Assembly (NCBI GenBank): GCA_963921795.1
Contig: OY997655.1
Location: 14,640,594 to 14,704,593, forward strand
Reading direction: 5' to 3'
DNA: 64,000 bases
Source of the DNA: Nannobrachium achirus
Lineage: Eukaryota; Chordata; Actinopteri; Myctophiformes; Myctophidae
Shown: positions 19,119-30,292 of the stretch, piece after piece
Numbering within the stretch: position 1 is the first letter of the stretch
Layout of the letters: the number at the start of each line of letters is the position of its first letter
Program-made: the position numbers and the translations under genes
The notes under the pieces: generated by a model
Told to the model about the DNA's origin: nothing
The model's database searches: none
What the model saw: the letters and a program-made list of their open reading frames with translations, nothing else

Positions 19119-19899
19119 GTGAAAAGTTGGAACTCGGGTTGGCCGTGACATTTGTGACAGGTAAAGTAATCTTCCTGTTTTGTTTGGTGCTTTTTGGCAT
19201 TTTTAGTCACGGCATTAGGAGGAGGCGCTTGGTAGTGGTCGTTTGATTTATTTGAGTTAACAAGTTGGTTTTGAATAATTTGAGTTTGAGTTTGTTTGAG
19301 TTATTTAAGTTTAAGGATAAGTAAAAGTAATCTAAGTAAAAGTAATCTAAGTAAAAGTAATCTAAGTAATTGTTTGGGTAAATACAATTATTTTGGTTTT
19401 CTTTTTTTGTTTTTTGGGTTGTGCTGTTTATCAGTTACCGTGTGGTAATTGGGACAGGTGGGGCAGGTGTGTCTGGTACAGTCTGAGGGGCGGTACTCCC
19501 CACCCATGTAGGTCAGAGGTGTTACCCGCAGGGGGACGCACTGTTTTTTTTGTTTACATATTGTATTTTGTTAGACTCGGTCCCACACAAGATGGGATTG
19601 GGTGGTGACCACCGAGATTGCCATGGAGGTGTGGTTACTCGGGAGGCCCACTGAAGACCTAGGGCAAGTTGTGTTAGTTTAGTTGGTTTAGGCAGTTGAG
19701 GTAGGGGGAGTGCCGCTCCTGTAGGCGCACCTGTCTCACCTGTCCTAACGAGACAGAGGGGGAGCATTTGTTCCAGTTTGGAATTTGTTTTTCTATTTAT
19801 TAACAAATAGTAATTTGCTCTTTAAAAATTAACTACACAATACCTTGAAAATAAGTAAGTCACATTCTTTTTGTCTTTTGACCAGTTGAACTTACTGTT

Positions 19900-22332
19900 T
19901 TGAAAATGTCTCAGATTGAGGACTTTGTTGCATCTCCATGTGAAGAAACCTTAGATGATTTCACTAAGGACCAGCTACTGGGAGTAGCTGATCACTTTAA
20001 GATTGAAATTACAGACAGAAGGTTAAAGGAGCGTGTAAAGTCTATTTTGATCGCTAACTTAAAGGACAAGGGGATTCTTGAAGACTCTGTAGTTGAGGAG
20101 GAGGATGAGGAAACATTAACTGAACCAGTGACCATGCCTAAAATGCCCACTATCCAATTTACTTTTGAGCAACAGAAAGAGTTGCTTTTGTTGCAGGCAG
20201 AGGGGAGGAATAATCAGTTGGAGAAAGAGTTACAGGTAGGGAGGCTAAAAGTAGAGCAGTCTAGACTCGAGATTGAACGTGCAAAGCTTGAGCTAATAAA
20301 AGAAGGTAAACTTACAGCTGGGGATTTATCTGGTGGTAGGGCAACGCCCTCGGGATCTCAAACTCACGATTTTGACATTTTCAGTAACTTGCGCCTTGTG
20401 CCCAAGTTTAACGAAAAGGACCCGGAGACTTTCTTTTCCATGTTTGAACGTGTAGCCGATGTACGTAAATGGCCAGAGTCTGCCCGCACGTTAATGCTGC
20501 AATGTGTGTAAACAGGCAAGGCACAGGAGGCCTACTCATGTCTAAGTCCTGCTGACAGTCAGAAATACCAAGTGGTTAAGTCTACAGTATTGAAGGCCTT
20601 TGAACTTGTTCCTGAAGCCTATCGCCAACGTTTTCGGACGTGGCGAAAAATTGAGAACAAGACTCACCTAGAGTTTGCACGCGATTTGTCATGCTATTTC
20701 GCCCGCTGGTGTGCCGCCTTGGAAGTTAAGGACTTTGAAGGGTTGTGTGACCTTATAGTCCTCGAACAGTTCAAGAACACATTGCCTGAACATATTGCCA
20801 CTTACATCAGTGATCGAAAGGTGAAAACTGCTGCTGAAGCTGCTGCTTTGGCAGATGAATATGTGTTGACACACAGGCGCTCTTCTGGGGAGCGACGCTC
20901 CTTTGTCCAGTCCCGTGCTGGCAATGAGAGTGTCGAAATGGGCTCTCCAGGTAGTTCAGGCATGGCGGTTACACCGGAGGCGAACCCTGGTCATGGCACG
21001 CGTGAGGAGAAAGTATGTAACTTCTGTCATAGGAAAGGCCATTGGAAAGTTGACTGTTACGCTCTAAAAGCAAAGACTATGTCTACCTCTCCCTCTGCGA
21101 AAGGTGCGGCTATGGCTGTGCCTGCGCCAAGCTTGGAGGAGGTACAGGTTAAGGGAGTCAAAGGGTCAAAATGTGGAATATCAAAATGTCAAAGTCTTGA
21201 GGTTGATGCGTCCTACAGGCCGTTCATCAGTGCAGGTTTTGTGTCACTTGTGGGAAGTACTGTTAAAGTGCCAGTAAATATACTACGTGACACAGCAGCA
21301 CACGATACATTTATTGAGGCATCAGTGTTACCATTTACTAGGGAGAGTGCTACAGGGTCCTCTATTCCTGTGTTGGGGATGGGTTTAACTGTCCTCGATG
21401 TTCCTGTTCACAACATCATGCTCTATTCCAATCTCTTCCAGGGTCTGACAGGTGTGGCTGTGCGTCCCGCTTTACCTGTGGCAGGGGTAAATGTGATCTT
21501 GGGTAATGGGTTGGCTGGTGCACGTGTGTGGACGGATGTGCCACCACCTTTAGTAGTGGACAAGGTGCCTTTGCTAAAACCTGAGGAGAGTGAAACCGGG
21601 GTTCCTGATGTGGTCACAGCTGATGCAGTGACACATGCCATGTTCTGTGGTAATTCTGAAGCAATTGAGTGTGACCTTGGGAAGAAACAGAATTTGGGTT
21701 CAGGAGCAATGTTTTCCTTATCTGAAAGAATTCCTGCAATTGCCAAACCTTTTGAACATTTGTTCATTGATTGTGGGGGCCTACTCCCTCGCTTGAAATC
21801 TGGTGCAGTTTATTTTCTCACTGTAATGTGTTTACTATGGTTAATACTCTCAACCAGTGAGGTTGCGCAGCAAAGCACTGGGTTTAGTCGAACGTCTCCA
21901 AACGAACTGGTCCTTGGCCATACTGTACCATTAGTCATTTTGAGTAACCAGTGGAAGGCGATAGAGCCTCGTCGCAACTTACTTGACTATGTGAATGGGT
22001 TTTGGCACAGACCTTATTTAGACAGAAGCACTGAGCAGAGAGTTTCCAGCCCTGGTGATCGTGTGTTGGCACTGTTGCCCATCACAGGCTCATCATTTCA
22101 GGACAAATTTACAGATCCTCAAACAGTGGTTAAGAAAATGTCGGACTTAAACTATTTGTTTTTTACTCCTCAGCGGAGGAAACCCACCCTATTATGTCAT
22201 GTTAGCTTACTGAAGCCATTTCATGTTTGTGAATCCCGCCCACCGGATGTGCAGTCCAACTTGGATGTTAATGCAGCATGTTCAGCGGTAGCACGCATGG
22301 ATCACACTGGGCATCGCCTTGCCTTGTTCTGA
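19900..22332 (+). pseudogene. Gypsy gag-protease-(integrase remnant) reading frame, with in-frame stop
   Basis: A single frame runs from ATG at 19900 (MKMSQIEDFVASP) to TGA at 22332, broken by one TAA at 20509-20511, so it shows as two frames (19900-20511 and 20572-22332). The N part has a charged coiled-coil segment (about residues 85-145) and a gag capsid-like region (FDIFSNLRLVPKFNEKDPET). A CCHC zinc knuckle (CNFCHRKGHWKVDC) lies at about 21014-21057. Next comes a protease-like segment in which the expected D-T/S-G triad reads DTAA, so it is probably inactive. After about 21690 an integrase-like piece (FEHLFIDC) jumps to an integrase C-terminal piece (SPNELVLGHTV), a deletion that removes RT, RNase H and most of integrase. 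Gag would assemble particles; pol function is lost. Confidence 0.8.
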
Positions 22333-22861
22333 AGTCTGATTACTAACCTTTCTCAATTCATTGAAATGTCCCAATCAGGTTAATTTGCTGGTCCCTAATG
22401 TGGCAGTCTTATTGGCTCGACATTATATACATTAACAGGGTTGAAAATGTCCTTTCTAGGGTGCCTTAAATTGTAGGCAAAAATGTGACGTGTGGTTTTT
22501 TTGTCCCTTAGGCCTTGTCTGTCTGCTCCGTCCTCCTGATCTCCTCCTCTTAGATGCTCCAGGAATCCTAGGCAATCTTGGCTGCTGAGGAGGGGGGCCG
22601 GGTGTGCGGGTGGTAGACAGGACGGCTTGGGTTAAGTTTATTTGGGGGCAAATGGTATTGATAGTATTGAAGGGTATTTCATGGTATTTGTATTCACTAA
22701 TTTACACATGGGTTTTTTTTTTCTTCATTATTTGATAATATAATATGTATTAATTGGTTTTGTTTTTTCTCTTGACTTATTAGTTTGAATTGGTAATACT
22801 ACTTAAGTTAGTATTAAGACTGTCTCAGTCCCTCAAGGTCCCTCATTTTAAAGGGGGAGGG
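22333..22861 (+). other. LTR-element 3' untranslated region and polypurine tract
   Basis: Non-coding remainder between the last stop and the 3' LTR, ending in AAAGGGGGAGGG, a polypurine tract immediately 5' of TGTCACGG. Confidence 0.65.
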
Positions 22862-23289
22862 TGTCACGGCCCCTTGGCCTGGCCTTAGGGCCTGTGTTAG
22901 CCTATGCATGGGGGAACTCTGTACTTCTGCTTCTCCCCACAGAGCCATGGGTGTCGGCCAATGAGGTGGCTGATTGGGGCATTGGGAGCACCTGGCCAGT
23001 ACTCCTTGGAGCCCTATAAAGCCACCATGGCACCCTCATTCTCTCTCTCCCTCTCATGACGACAGCACCTATTGTTTTCCCTTATGCTTAGTTTATACAC
23101 CTTACAACACCCCACACTACACTTTCCACACATACATACATTGCTGACACCACTGATTACTGATTTACACACCTCAAACTCTTTGTACATATTATTTAAA
23201 CCATATGTTAATAAATCATTGTTATACTTTAAAAGCCACTGCCTCGTGTCCTCCTCGATTTGTCATGGCCTAAGAGCCAGGTTGTGACA
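22862..23289 (+). repeat. 3' LTR, full length (428 bp)
   Basis: Starts TGTCACGGCCCC and ends GGTTGTGACA, so TGTCAC/GTGACA form the terminal inverted repeat. It has the TATA-like CCCTATAAAGCC and a poly(A) region as in the 5' LTR. The flank GGACCCCCCTGGGGGTCCC...GGTTGAGAAGCACTG belongs to another repeat. Confidence 0.88.
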
Positions 23290-23796
23290 GGACCCCCCTG
23301 GGGGTCCCAACCCACAGGTTGAGAAGCACTGTTCTAGAGATGACCACACACACACACACACACACACACACAGTGGGAGGTCAGTGTGGCGCCCAGACCC
23401 CCGGCATCCCAGCTGAACGCTAACGGGCCATCAGGGTGGTTCACCACAGATTGCATTGACATATAGCATCTCCCACCGGGGGCTCACTGTCACCTGGGGT
23501 CAGGTTCATCACATCACGCTGCAGCGGACAGAAAGAACATCATATAGGATGCTATTTTTATATCCAGGCTTTCCTCACACTCTGACCTAGAAGTAAATTG
23601 ATTCTGAGATGGATGGATGGCCAATGGCCATGGACATGTTGTACATAGTACACAATTCTGCCTTTAAAAGTCAAGGGATTCTCCTAGCGTTAATGTCACA
23701 AGTTCTGAGTCACAACACAACGTACTGTACATCCTTTACGTCAAGGAATCCTCTAACCCCTACCCCTCCATCGTTTATAGCGTGTGACGACTCATT
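23290..23796. other. repeat flank and unassigned sequence
   Basis: A GGTTGAGAAGCACTG-type repeat end (23290-23330) and a (CA)n run at 23344-23372, then sequence in which nothing was recognised. Confidence 0.5.
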
Positions 23797-24180
23797 TAAA
23801 GGGATAGTTCTTCCCCCAAATAACTATTTTTTTTTTAAATATCGATTGGATGAAGCCCCATGGAGCCTTGAATTCAAGTAGACATTTTAGTTTTTGTCGC
23901 ATTCCTAAGGCAATAATAATTTGATGGCAGAGTCTCCGGGAGGCTATTATTGTATCCATAGGAGATGCCTTGTAAAGGAGCGCTTGTTTTCGGTGGGACG
24001 GCGTCTCAAGTCGCCGTGACGAGCATTACACAAGCCAATCACAAGCTACGGCCGACAAGGCATCTCCTACAAACACAATGATCGCCTCCGGTAGGCGACT
24101 CAAAGAGTCTCCAATGAGTTCGCCGGTCATCACATATTATTGGCCTTGGAATGCGACAAAAACCATGAATATAAGGCTTC
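23797..24180. mobile_element. foldback element (GGGATAGTTC), right end lost
   Basis: AAAGGGATAGTTCTTCCCCC starts it. GAGCCTTGAATTCAAGTAG...GTTTTTGTCGCATTCC is mirrored by GGAATGCGACAAAAACCATG...AAGGCTTCAAGG. The centre is GC-rich (GTGGGACGGCGTCTCAAG). A SINE fragment abuts its right side. Confidence 0.65.
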
Positions 24181-24292
24181 AAGGCACCAACCTGCTCACC
24201 GGGAGCAACTAGAGGTTCAGAGTCTTGCTCAAGGACTCTTTCGCACCCAACTCTAATGACGGTTTCTCTACCCCTGAGCCACTGCCGCCCGT
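24178..24292 (-). mobile_element. tRNA-derived SINE fragment
   Basis: GGCACCAACCTGCTCACCGGGAGCAACTAGAGGTTCAGAGTCTTGCTCAAGGA and TACCCCTGAGCCACTGCCGCCC correspond to the SINE at 17634-17882 with an internal deletion that removes the B box. Confidence 0.65.
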
Positions 24293-24760
24293 AATGATGA
24301 TGATTCTGCACACCTTGTTTTTCATGAACGTTGCTGCTTTCAAAAAAGGGATCCCCTGGCCCTGTGCCCCCCTTTCTATCACCTCCTCCTCCTCCTCTCC
24401 ACCTCTCCCACAACAACAACAGCCCTACCGGAGCTCCCACCCTGCTGGCACCAATAAAAACAGGGCCCCCTTTTTTTTTTAGCTCATCTCTCAGAGGCAC
24501 ACAGGAGGAGAAGCCTCTGTCTCACATGTTCGCCTCGTTGTTAACAAGGCAACCTGCGGCTCCTGCAACGGGAGTGTGTGATCGCACCGGATGGAGAGCA
24601 ATCAAAAGAGGATAGGGGAGGGGAGGGAGGGGGTCAATGGGGGGTGGGGGTTGATGGAAACAGGATAAGTGAGAAGGGGGAGAAACAGGGGAAATTAGCA
24701 AAAAGGCGAGAAAAAATAAAATAAAACAGGAAGTGAGATGGTGGGGGGTTGTTAAGGAGG
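24293..24760. other. purine/pyrimidine-biased sequence, nothing recognised
   Basis: CT-rich then GA-rich low-complexity stretch (CCTCCTCCTCCTCTCC; GGGGAGGGGAGGGAGGGGG). Open frames through it are compositional. Confidence 0.5.
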
Positions 24761-24831
24761 ATAGCGTCACTGTCGGGCAGAAACCTTGTATCTCCAAATT
24801 TCAAATGTGTGCGTTCTTTCACATAAGGCTA

Positions 24832-24911
24832 GTGAAAATAGACGATCTACAAGCACACAACGCCTCGCGCCTCGAGGCGTTGTGTGCTTGTAGATCTGCT
24901 ATTTTCACTAT
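24832..24911. repeat. AAATAGCAGATC hairpin (CGCCTCG loop type)
   Basis: TAGTGAAAATAGACGATCTACAAGCACACAACGCCTCG faces its complement ending CTATTTTCACTA. The arm has GCACAC instead of GCTCAC, and the same change is in both arms. This version is specific to the TATCGTCGTT host family. Confidence 0.85.
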
Positions 24912-24927
24912 TTTAAATCATGTTTTT

Positions 24928-25658
24928 AAAGGACAACTTGTATTTGTATTTAGGAAAAAAATAAAAGATGAGTGTTAAAATGTTTTCATTTAGCCTACTG
25001 CTTTCTGTCGTTTTAGCCATTTTAGCGATTCTGATTTCAGTGGCTGGGGGCATAAGTGGCTAAAAATGGCATTTTAGACACACTACGGCCCTTTGCACAC
25101 AGACGAAAAAAACGAACGATTCCATTTTTTTAAAGAAAACAATGATTCTCTATGACCTCATGCACACCGGCTCCGAATTTGCCATGCGGCAGGTGGCTGC
25201 GGCTGTGCGTTTTTTCCCCTATCGAACCCAGTTCGATTTTTGCGTCTTGTCGCATGCGGTAAAAACTCATTGACTCCTTTTATGGCTCATCTTCGGATCC
25301 GCAGTGTGGATTCCGCACAGCATTGCACACCAAATCCAATGCGTTTTAATCATGCAGCAAACGGAAAGAAACACAACGGTCAAAGCCCTTTAGCCGGTGA
25401 TTTCTTTATTACTATTTACAGTAACACTACTAGCCCCCATAAGTCGCATCTGCCCATGAAAGATTGCGGTGCATCTTGGGAAAAGGCTTATTTGTGTCGA
25501 AAAATACATATTTAGCCACTTGTACGCCCCCAACCACTGAAATCAAAATCATTAAAATCACTAAAATGATAGAAAGTAAACGAAAACATTTGAACACTCA
25601 TATTTTCATTTTACAATCCAAAACCCTTGTTGTAAAAACAAAAACAAAGTTGTCCTTT
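24928..25658. mobile_element. foldback element (AAAGGACAACTT), copy 2
   Basis: The same termini and arm sequences as 13189-13633 (GATGAGTGTTAAAATG ... AACACTCATATT; AGCCACTTGTACG). The centre, about 25085-25400, holds extra sequence starting CCCTTTGCACACAGACG that is absent from copy 1. Confidence 0.7.
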
Positions 25659-25910
25659 AAAGGAGCTATAGTCAACTTTTTCTTGAAAAACGGATGCTAA
25701 AATAAAAATTGTTTCGAAAATATTTTATAAAAAAATAAGCTTCATATATGTGTTTCTATTAAAAAATGACCACAAAAAGCGTAAAATAATGATAAAATAA
25801 CCATTTTGGCCATTGTCAGACCGACACTTTGTTTACATTCTAGTCTATAGACTAGGATGTAAACAAAGTGTCGGCCCTACAATGAAAAAGTTGACTATAG
25901 CTCCTTTAAA
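25657..25910. mobile_element. foldback element (TTTAAAGGAGCTATAGTC)
   Basis: TTTAAAGGAGCTATAGTCAA and its complement form the two ends. An inner palindrome CGACACTTTGTTTACAT / ATGTAAACAAAGTGTCG is centred on CTAGTCTATAGACTAG near 25850. 254 bp, no coding. Confidence 0.8.
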
Positions 25911-25965
25911 TGATAAATACAAAGCGAACGGTTTTGGACAAGGTTTCCACCCGACAACGACGATA

Positions 25966-26690
25966 GGCGGGTGGTGGTGGTGGAAACAGAGAGGGGGACT
26001 GGGCTGCTTTGCTGGGAGGAGGATGGAGAGAATGTTATGAGGTTGGGGGGGTGGCGGGGGGCTCCGTATGGCTGGCCACAAGACAATTCCTCATGAAATA
26101 TTAATCTGTCTATTACAGCTGGTGTTTACATTTTCCAAACCCTCAGAGGCTGCTATAGGGGAAGAAGAGGAACACAGGAGAAGGGAAGATGCTCGGGTTT
26201 GAGTGGCATTCCACTCACTCCATCAGTCTTCTTACTATCTATCGCCTTGGAACCCCCCAGCAAACCTAAACCCTACCACTAATAAATTCCCATTTTAAAC
26301 TAGAAATGACAAAAGTCATGATATGACTTTTGTGATATTTCAATATGATATTTTTTCTTTTGCTTCATTTCTGGAGAAAGCTTGGTCAATGAGAAGGAGG
26401 GCCATATACATGTAAAATAGCATTGTTTTATTTGAGATTATTTTGTTCATGATGTATTGTTCTTATGTTTATGGATTTGTTAATTTATAAAAAAAAAGGG
26501 CGTGGTGTAAACGCCGGAAGGACTATCGATGTCAGTTCACTTTGATGTCTAATGAGTCATATATATGGGATGGGCCAAATTGTGGCACGACACGGAAATC
26601 AAATTTTCATTCATTTCATTCAAAAACTTTCATTCATTCATTTTCATTCGATATAATCAGGTTGCACGTACTTGTTGTTTTCTTTAGCAT
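25966..26690. other. unassigned intergenic sequence
   Basis: GGT/GGA-rich stretch, then AT-rich DNA with TTCATTCATTCATT repeats near 26605-26645. No gene or RNA recognised. Confidence 0.5.
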
Positions 26691-26698
26691 AACAAAGA

Positions 26699-27778
26699 GG
26701 GGACTGCCCATAAGTCCGAAGGTTCATTAGTCCGAAGGTTCATTAGTCCGAATTTAGTTAGGGTTACTGAGGTTAAGGTTAGGGTTAGAGTTAGGCATAG
26801 TATTCTTAACCAGTGAGACTCCCTAATCGGGAGATAAGCGACCGTCAGGTCGCAGCGTGATTTTAGGGCAAAATGTGTTGGAGCAGTGTCCAAAAAATGT
26901 GTTTGAAAAAATATATGGGACAGATCCATGTTGATGACATGAGTGTAGACATACTGTGTACCGATTTGCGTAATTTTGGGGCAAAATCTGTAGGGGCAGT
27001 GTCCAAAAATATGTTTGAAAAAGTCAGCCTGATGGTGGCGCTATATGGGACAGATCCATGTTGATGGCATGAGTGTAGACATACTGTGTACCGATTTGCG
27101 TGATTTTATGGCAAAATCTGTAGGAGCAGTGTCCAAAAATGTGTTAGAAAAAATGGTCCTGATGGTGGCGCTATATGGGACAGATCCATGTTGATGACAT
27201 GAGTGTAGACATACTGTGTACCGATTTGCGTGATTTTAGGGCAAAATCTGTAGGAGCAGTGTCCAAAAATGTGTTTTAAAAAATGGGCCTGATGGTGGCA
27301 CTATATGGGACAGATTCATGTTGACGGCTCTCTTGGCGCCGCCAAGGCGGGTGCGTGGGTAACGGCCCCGGCTCTCCCGGTCGCTCCTAGCCCGAGTTAC
27401 GGCATTTTATGTGCGCTGCAGTGGCGGGGGTCCTCCACTAGGGGTGCGACCACTTTTGCATCCATTCTAGAGCACCAGGAGTCAGTGGTCCCTGGGAATT
27501 CCCCGTGAACAGCCCCGTTGGGGTGGTCATTGGTCATTTTAGCACTTTTTGGCGGCGGAGGGGTGGAGGTTGTGGATTGGCAGGCAAGGAGTGTGTGTGC
27601 AAAGTTTGGCATGGATTGGGGCAACGGTGGCGGAGATATGAGTTGGGGAAAAGTGTGACGTGACTGACAGACTGACGGACAGACTGCGACCGTCAGGTAA
27701 CTGCGACCTGACGGTCGCAATAAATTCTGACTAATGAACCTTCGGACTAATGAACCTTCGGACCAATGCCATGGCACC
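26699..27778. mobile_element. non-autonomous hAT-like 'GTCCGAAGGTTCATTAG' element, copy 2
   Basis: 1,080 bp starting GGGGACTGCCCATAAGTCCG and ending CAATGCCATGGCACC, flanked by the exact 8-bp duplication AACAAAGA (26691-26698, 27779-27786). The interior includes GTTAGGGTT repeats and an inverted copy of the GTCGCTTATCTCCCGATTAG repeat with 130-bp tandem units. Two independent 8-bp duplications (see copy 1) support one real family. Confidence 0.85.
26865..27330 (-). repeat. 130-bp tandem repeat, about 3.5 units
   Basis: ATATGGGACAGATCCATG recurs at 26913, 27043, 27173 and 27303, exactly 130 bp apart. Each unit contains GTAGACATACTGTGTACCGA and GTGTCCAAAAATGTG. Related units on the opposite strand are at 32340-32720. 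Confidence 0.9.
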
Positions 27779-27832
27779 AACAAAGAATAATTAAATTACA
27801 CCAACGTACAGGCTTTGTACGTCAGGGTGACC

Positions 27833-28182
27833 AGATGTCCCGGTTTTGCCGGTTTTGTCTAGTTTTCAAGCTGCGTGTCCCGGTGTCCCGACAAATATCT
27901 CTAAAACACTAATATGTCCCGGTTTTCAACATTCACTACGAACACCAGAATTAAAATAATATAGTAGCTGCTTTCAGTGGTTGCATAGACATTTAACATG
28001 TAGACTGTTTGTCAATCACTCACTGCCTGTATGCAACCCTGCGGTGTATATGTGCACGTGCACGAACGTTATAGAATGGGCACGTGTGTGCGCTGGAACG
28101 TGCGCATTGCTTTGAGGGTCCCGGTTTTAGGCAACAGTGGTTCGCAACCCGGTTTGAATTAGACCTATATATGGTCACCCTA
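27833..28182. mobile_element. hAT-like element (CAGGGTGACCAGATGTCCCG)
   Basis: CAGGGTGACCAGATGTCCCG at the left and ATATATGGTCACCCTA at the right are inverted termini, with internal GTCCCGGTTTT repeats. 350 bp with no coding capacity. Confidence 0.6.
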
Positions 28183-28295
28183 GGCTACTGTACAAAGTTC
28201 AAACAACGTCTAGATCAGCGGCCCGCAGGGGGCTACTGTCTGGCCCACACCAACCCCAGTAATAATGGTGGTATAAGAGCAGCAGAACACTAGTA

Positions 28296-28440
28296 TATCG
28301 TCGTTGTCAGGTGGAAATCTCGTATCTCCAAATTTGTACGTTCTTTCGCAAATCATACAAGGCCGTTGCACAAAAGTAGTGAAAACAGCAGATCTACAAG
28401 CACACAACGCCTCGCACCGCGAGGCGTTGTGTGCTCGGCT
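28296..28440. mobile_element. TATCGTCGTT-family element, truncated after its hairpin
   Basis: TATCGTCGTTGTCAGGTGG, then GTGAAAACAGCAGATCTACA and the hairpin (28376-28434, CGCCTCGCACCGCGAGGCG loop), after which the match stops. Confidence 0.65.
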
Positions 28441-28752
28441 TGGTTACCCTAGACATGATTCGGCCCTTGGGGAAAACTAATTGGGGAACCCTGGTCTATT
28501 AGGATATAAGTCACACAGACTCGCACACGCTCATCTGTGTCAGTGTTATGAGTGCAGCTCACACAGTCACAGAGACAACAGCCCTTTCTCAATTCGTGGG
28601 GTCACTTTCTAATGACTAATATATGAGTGCGCCTCCGGTAGCCATGGTGCATGATGGTGGACATCTTTGAATGCCCTTTGGTGACTAGAAATCGGTCTCT
28701 TCATAGAATCAGGTTTGACAACCTGATTAAAAACATAGCAGTGGCCACAGCT

Positions 28753-29452
28753 TAAAGGACAACTCCGCCCTTATTCACTTCTAGGCTCATTTTCCTACAT
28801 ATATTGATCAAAAAAGACTGTCCATGGGGTCTATTAGGCAACAAATGCCCCTGTTGTCCAGTTTCCCCAGCAGAACCCAGCAGCTCTCATAGCATAGAGT
28901 GGAGCCTATAAGCCTATCGCTTTTACACAATTTGTTGCGGTCAAAAGTGATTTCTTTTCTTTCATTCTTTCATGAATGTGTTACTATTTGTCATTACAAA
29001 CACATCCATGCCTTGGTTGTCCCACACAAGCCAAGCCACCACAATCTCATACATCAAGTTTTGGGTTGAGCATTCGGGCACAACTGCCAATCAAAGTGAC
29101 TGTACTGGCCAATAGCAGGGCATCTTTCCCGGGACTTGGTAAAACACATAAAAGGACAACATCTGTTTAGCAGAGTGAGATGGCTTTTGTGGGACAACTA
29201 TGGCATGGATGTGTTTGTAATGACAACTAGTAACACATTCATGAAAAATAAAAAGACTTTTGACCACAACAAATAGAGTAATAGCGATAGGGCTTATAGG
29301 CTCCACTCTATGCTATGAGAGCTGCTGGGTTCTGCTGGGGAACCTGGACAACAGGGGCATTTCTGCCTAATAGACCCCATGGACAGTAATTTTGGATCAA
29401 TAATAAGTAGGAAAATTAGCCTAGAAGTGATTTAGGGCAGAGTTGTCCCTTC
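28753..29452. mobile_element. 700-bp foldback element
   Basis: CTTAAAGGACAACTCCGCCC at the left and GGGCAGAGTTGTCCCTT at the right are inverted, and arms of about 290 bp mirror each other (CCATGGGGTCTATTAGGC / GCCTAATAGACCCCATGG; GAGTGGAGCCTATAAGCC / GGCTTATAGGCTCCACTC). It abuts the piggyBac-like copy at 29453. Confidence 0.82.
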
Positions 29453-29935
29453 ACCCATTTAGGCCTAGGATTATTGACTGCTTTAACTACTGAAAAATAG
29501 CAGATATACAAGCTCACAGCGCGGCACCGAGTGCCGCGCTGCGAGCTTGTAGATCTGCTATTTTTGAAAAATCATGATTTCTTTTGCAAGTCAAAGACTT
29601 GCAAAAGAAATCATGATTTTTCAAAAATCACTCACTATCTACTTAAAAGCTCACATTTGTAACTCAAATATTTGCTTCTGGGTGGTCCCTGGAACAACAT
29701 ATTTTGAGATGGGGGTCCGTGGCCAAATACATGTAATTTTGGGGGTCCTTGACATGAAAAAGTTTGAGAACAGTATGATTTCAGAAGAAGGATTTGGAAG
29801 TCGGGTCAAAGATCGGGTCAAAGATATTCAAAGACTTGCACTCATTTTCACGATTTTTCAAAAATAGCAGATCTACAAGCTCGCGTTTTTCTAAAGTTAA
29901 AGCATAAAATAATGGTTGAAGTGGTTAAAATCTAA
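29453..29935 (-). mobile_element. piggyBac-like MITE, copy D
   Basis: CACCCATTTAGGCCTAGG at the left and GAAGTGGTTAA at the right are worn termini. An intact hairpin lies at 29492-29570 and a right one is reduced to AATAGCAGATCTACAAGCTCGCG (29863-29885). A secondary palindrome ATCATGATTTCTTTTGCAAG occurs at 29572-29625. Confidence 0.65.
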
Positions 29936-30292
29936 CGCGACTCGGGCGCGTTCCAGGTATTTGAGAGTTAATTCTGAGAACAACCCTCTCTGTCTCCCGT
30001 AGTGAAGCTCTTACTCTGTTCTCAGCAGAGAACAAAGGCAAAGCTAGCTCTGCAAACACGAGGCGGGCAGCAGCTCTCGTCTTGCCGGGGAAAAAAATAT
30101 GGAGAGGGTGACAAATTACCTCTCTACACAATGAACACAATACACAGCACAGCCCAGCCCAGAGTACAAATAATGAATAAATAAAGTTCGCCGAGATTGA
30201 ATCAGGCAGGCAATCTGTGAAGATGTTGCTTTGGTGAGTGCGTGTGCGTGTGTGTGTGAATGGCTTTCAGCCCCCCCTCACAGATAAAACCA

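Larger units (their letters stand above)
18753..23289 (+). mobile_element. Ty3/Gypsy-type LTR retrotransposon, internally deleted
   Basis: Two near-identical LTRs flank a gag/protease region and a scrap of integrase; reverse transcriptase and RNase H are missing. Order: truncated 5' LTR 18753-19097, primer-binding site 19101, untranslated leader with three tandem AGTAAAAGTAATCTA units (19318-19372), gag-pro pseudogene 19900-22332, purine tract about 22849-22861, 3' LTR 22862-23289. It is non-autonomous now. The LTRs look nearly identical, suggesting a fairly recent insertion. Confidence 0.85.
24761..25965. mobile_element. TATCGTCGTTGTCGGG-family element, split by nested elements
   Basis: The left end ATAGCGTCACTGTCGGGCAGAAACC and the right end GGTTTCCACCCGACAACGACGATA match the termini of the copies at 30293 and 30720. 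A hairpin (24832-24911, loop CGCCTCGCGCCTCGAGGCG) follows the left part. Everything from about 24928 to 25910 is later insertion. Confidence 0.7.

Noticed and set aside
24293-24760. Pro/Ser-rich open frames
   Set aside because: Low-complexity pyrimidine-rich DNA; no family features.
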